Assembly: GCA_007133875.1 (NCBI GenBank)
Contig: SLLW01000438.1
Coordinates: 1-6,352 of the forward strand
DNA from: Balneolales bacterium
GTDB taxonomy: Bacteria > Bacteroidota > Rhodothermia > Balneolales > Natronogracilivirgulaceae
Reading direction: 5' to 3'
Length of the DNA: 6,352 nt
In this document: positions 5,377 to 6,352 of the stretch, in pieces
Layout: each line of letters opens with the position of its first letter
How positions within the stretch are numbered: the stretch's first letter is position 1
Position numbers and translations under genes: made by a program
Notes under the pieces: generated by a model
Told to the model about the DNA's origin: nothing
Database searches by the model: none
The model's input: the letters and a program-made list of their open reading frames with translations, nothing else

Positions 5377-6352
5377 TTATGATTTCTGGACCGGATTCTG
5401 CTGAGAGGCCGGAATTCGCGGCAGATGAATAGTAAATTTTGCCCCTTTTCCGGGGCCGTCACTTTCCGCTTTAATCCCACCATCCATTTCATTCATGTAA
5501 TTGGCACAGCTGTGCAACCCGTATCCATGACCGTTCGGCTTGTTGGTGAAACCATGAGTGAAAATTTTGGATTTCAAAGATTTGTCAAAACCGGTGCCGG
5601 TATCGGAAATCGAGACATAGACCATTTTTTCATCATCATCAATGGAGATGGTCACTTCCCTGATCTCCGGTTTTTGAAGATCAATCGACTCAACGGCATT
5701 TTTCAGCAGATTCACAAGAACATGGACCAGTTTGGTTTTTTGAACGGGAACCGGGTTTACAGGCTTGTAGTTTTTTCGAACTGAAATTTGGTTATGCAAA
5801 ATGTTGTTGGCCGTTATTTTTAGGGTATCTTCAATAATATCCTCTATGGAATGTTCTTCAGTGATTCGTCCGGCCATGGAGTAGTTCTGTTGTGCCGTAA
5901 TGACATCGATAATTAAATCAATTTTCTTCGAAAGCCGATTGTTTTGTTCTTTTAGTGTTGCATACTCTTTGGCAATAGTACTATCCAGTTTTACATAGTA
6001 CTCCATCAAAGTTTTTCCCTTGGGGTTATTGAGGATGAAGTCATCCAGGGTTCCGAGGTTTTGTCGTAGCAACTCGTTGGCTTTATGCAGTTTCTGCAGC
6101 CTGGAGTGGTTAATGGTTTCACTGATAACCGCTGTTGAGACATTCACGCTGTTCAGGATATTTCCGACATCATGAAGCACACTGGTAGCCACGTCAGCCA
6201 TACCTGCCTTATGTGCCTTCTCTACCAGCTCATTACGTGTTTCCTGCAGCTTATCAAGGGTTTCTTTGAGTGTGGCGTTACGATCGTGCAGTTCTGAAGT
6301 CCGGGCATTGACTTCCTGCTCGAGCAGACGGTTCTGTTCGGAAATGGTATAA
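5377..6352 (-). CDS. C-terminal part of a sensor histidine kinase, cut by the right edge
   Basis: The frame is open from the right edge to the stop at 5377, giving 324 visible residues (numbered from the edge). An ATG at 6201 lies mid-helix and is not the start: 50 open codons precede it, reading as coiled coil (NRLLEQEVNARTSEL...LQETRNELVEKAHKAG), the usual linker after a sensor domain. The phosphoacceptor is H60 in VLHDVGNILNSVNVS, a distinctive H-box of a kinase group I recall with LHNVGNVLNSVNVS. A helical region (about 81-150) ends in QQNY. The ATP-binding domain follows: N-box NLLKNAVES (214-222), DTGTGF (250-255), FTHGFTNK (264-271) and GHGYGLH (274-280). All key residues are present, so it should autophosphorylate. 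No receiver domain follows at the C-terminus. Signal and partner regulator lie outside the window. Confidence 0.92.
   Translation of the reverse strand, partial: YTISEQNRLLEQEVNARTSELHDRNATLKETLDKLQETRNELVEKAHKAGMADVATSVLHDVGNILNSVNVSTAVISETINHSRLQKLHKANELLRQNLGTLDDFILNNPKGKTLMEYYVKLDSTIAKEYATLKEQNNRLSKKIDLIIDVITAQQNYSMAGRITEEHSIEDIIEDTLKITANNILHNQISVRKNYKPVNPVPVQKTKLVHVLVNLLKNAVESIDLQKPEIREVTISIDDDEKMVYVSISDTGTGFDKSLKSKIFTHGFTNKPNGHGYGLHSCANYMNEMDGGIKAESDGPGKGAKFTIHLPRIPASQQNPVQKS

Noticed and set aside
5425..5784. 119-codon plus-strand frame opposite the histidine kinase ATP domain
   Set aside because: The minus strand there carries intact N, G1, F and G2 boxes, so this frame is a by-product.

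Overview
This window reads as ordinary bacterial chromosome, most likely from the Bacteroidota/Balneolota/Rhodothermota side of the tree. That placement is an inference. It rests on moderate GC in genes with AT-rich spacers, mostly missing Shine-Dalgarno sequences, a Bacteroidota-like MutS, and a secreted DUF4168-type protein. I see no mobile element, CRISPR array, tRNA or rRNA.

Layout from left to right: (1) the first codons of a minus-strand gene that runs off the left edge and begins with a hydrophobic signal or anchor segment; (2) a minus-strand gene for a 224-residue membrane-anchored protein I do not recognise; (3) an AT-rich divergent spacer with a 20-bp inverted repeat (18 of 20 pairs) and a long leader; (4) a plus-strand gene for a small secreted DUF4168-like protein made of two tandem repeat units, closed by a hairpin terminator; (5) a minus-strand alkylpurine (3-methyladenine) DNA glycosylase; (6) a 202-bp divergent spacer with overlapping promoter-like elements around a small palindrome; (7) a complete plus-strand mutS; (8) the C-terminal 324 residues of a minus-strand sensor histidine kinase that runs off the right edge.

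The clearest functional unit is the divergent DNA-repair pair. The glycosylase starts base-excision repair of alkylated purines and MutS starts mismatch repair. The two share one promoter region, so joint control is plausible but unproven. The other genes show no obvious shared pathway. The most open items are the inverted repeat at 970-1022, the shared repair promoter, the two-unit secreted protein and the unrecognised anchored protein. I found no convincing evidence of an entirely new multi-gene system.
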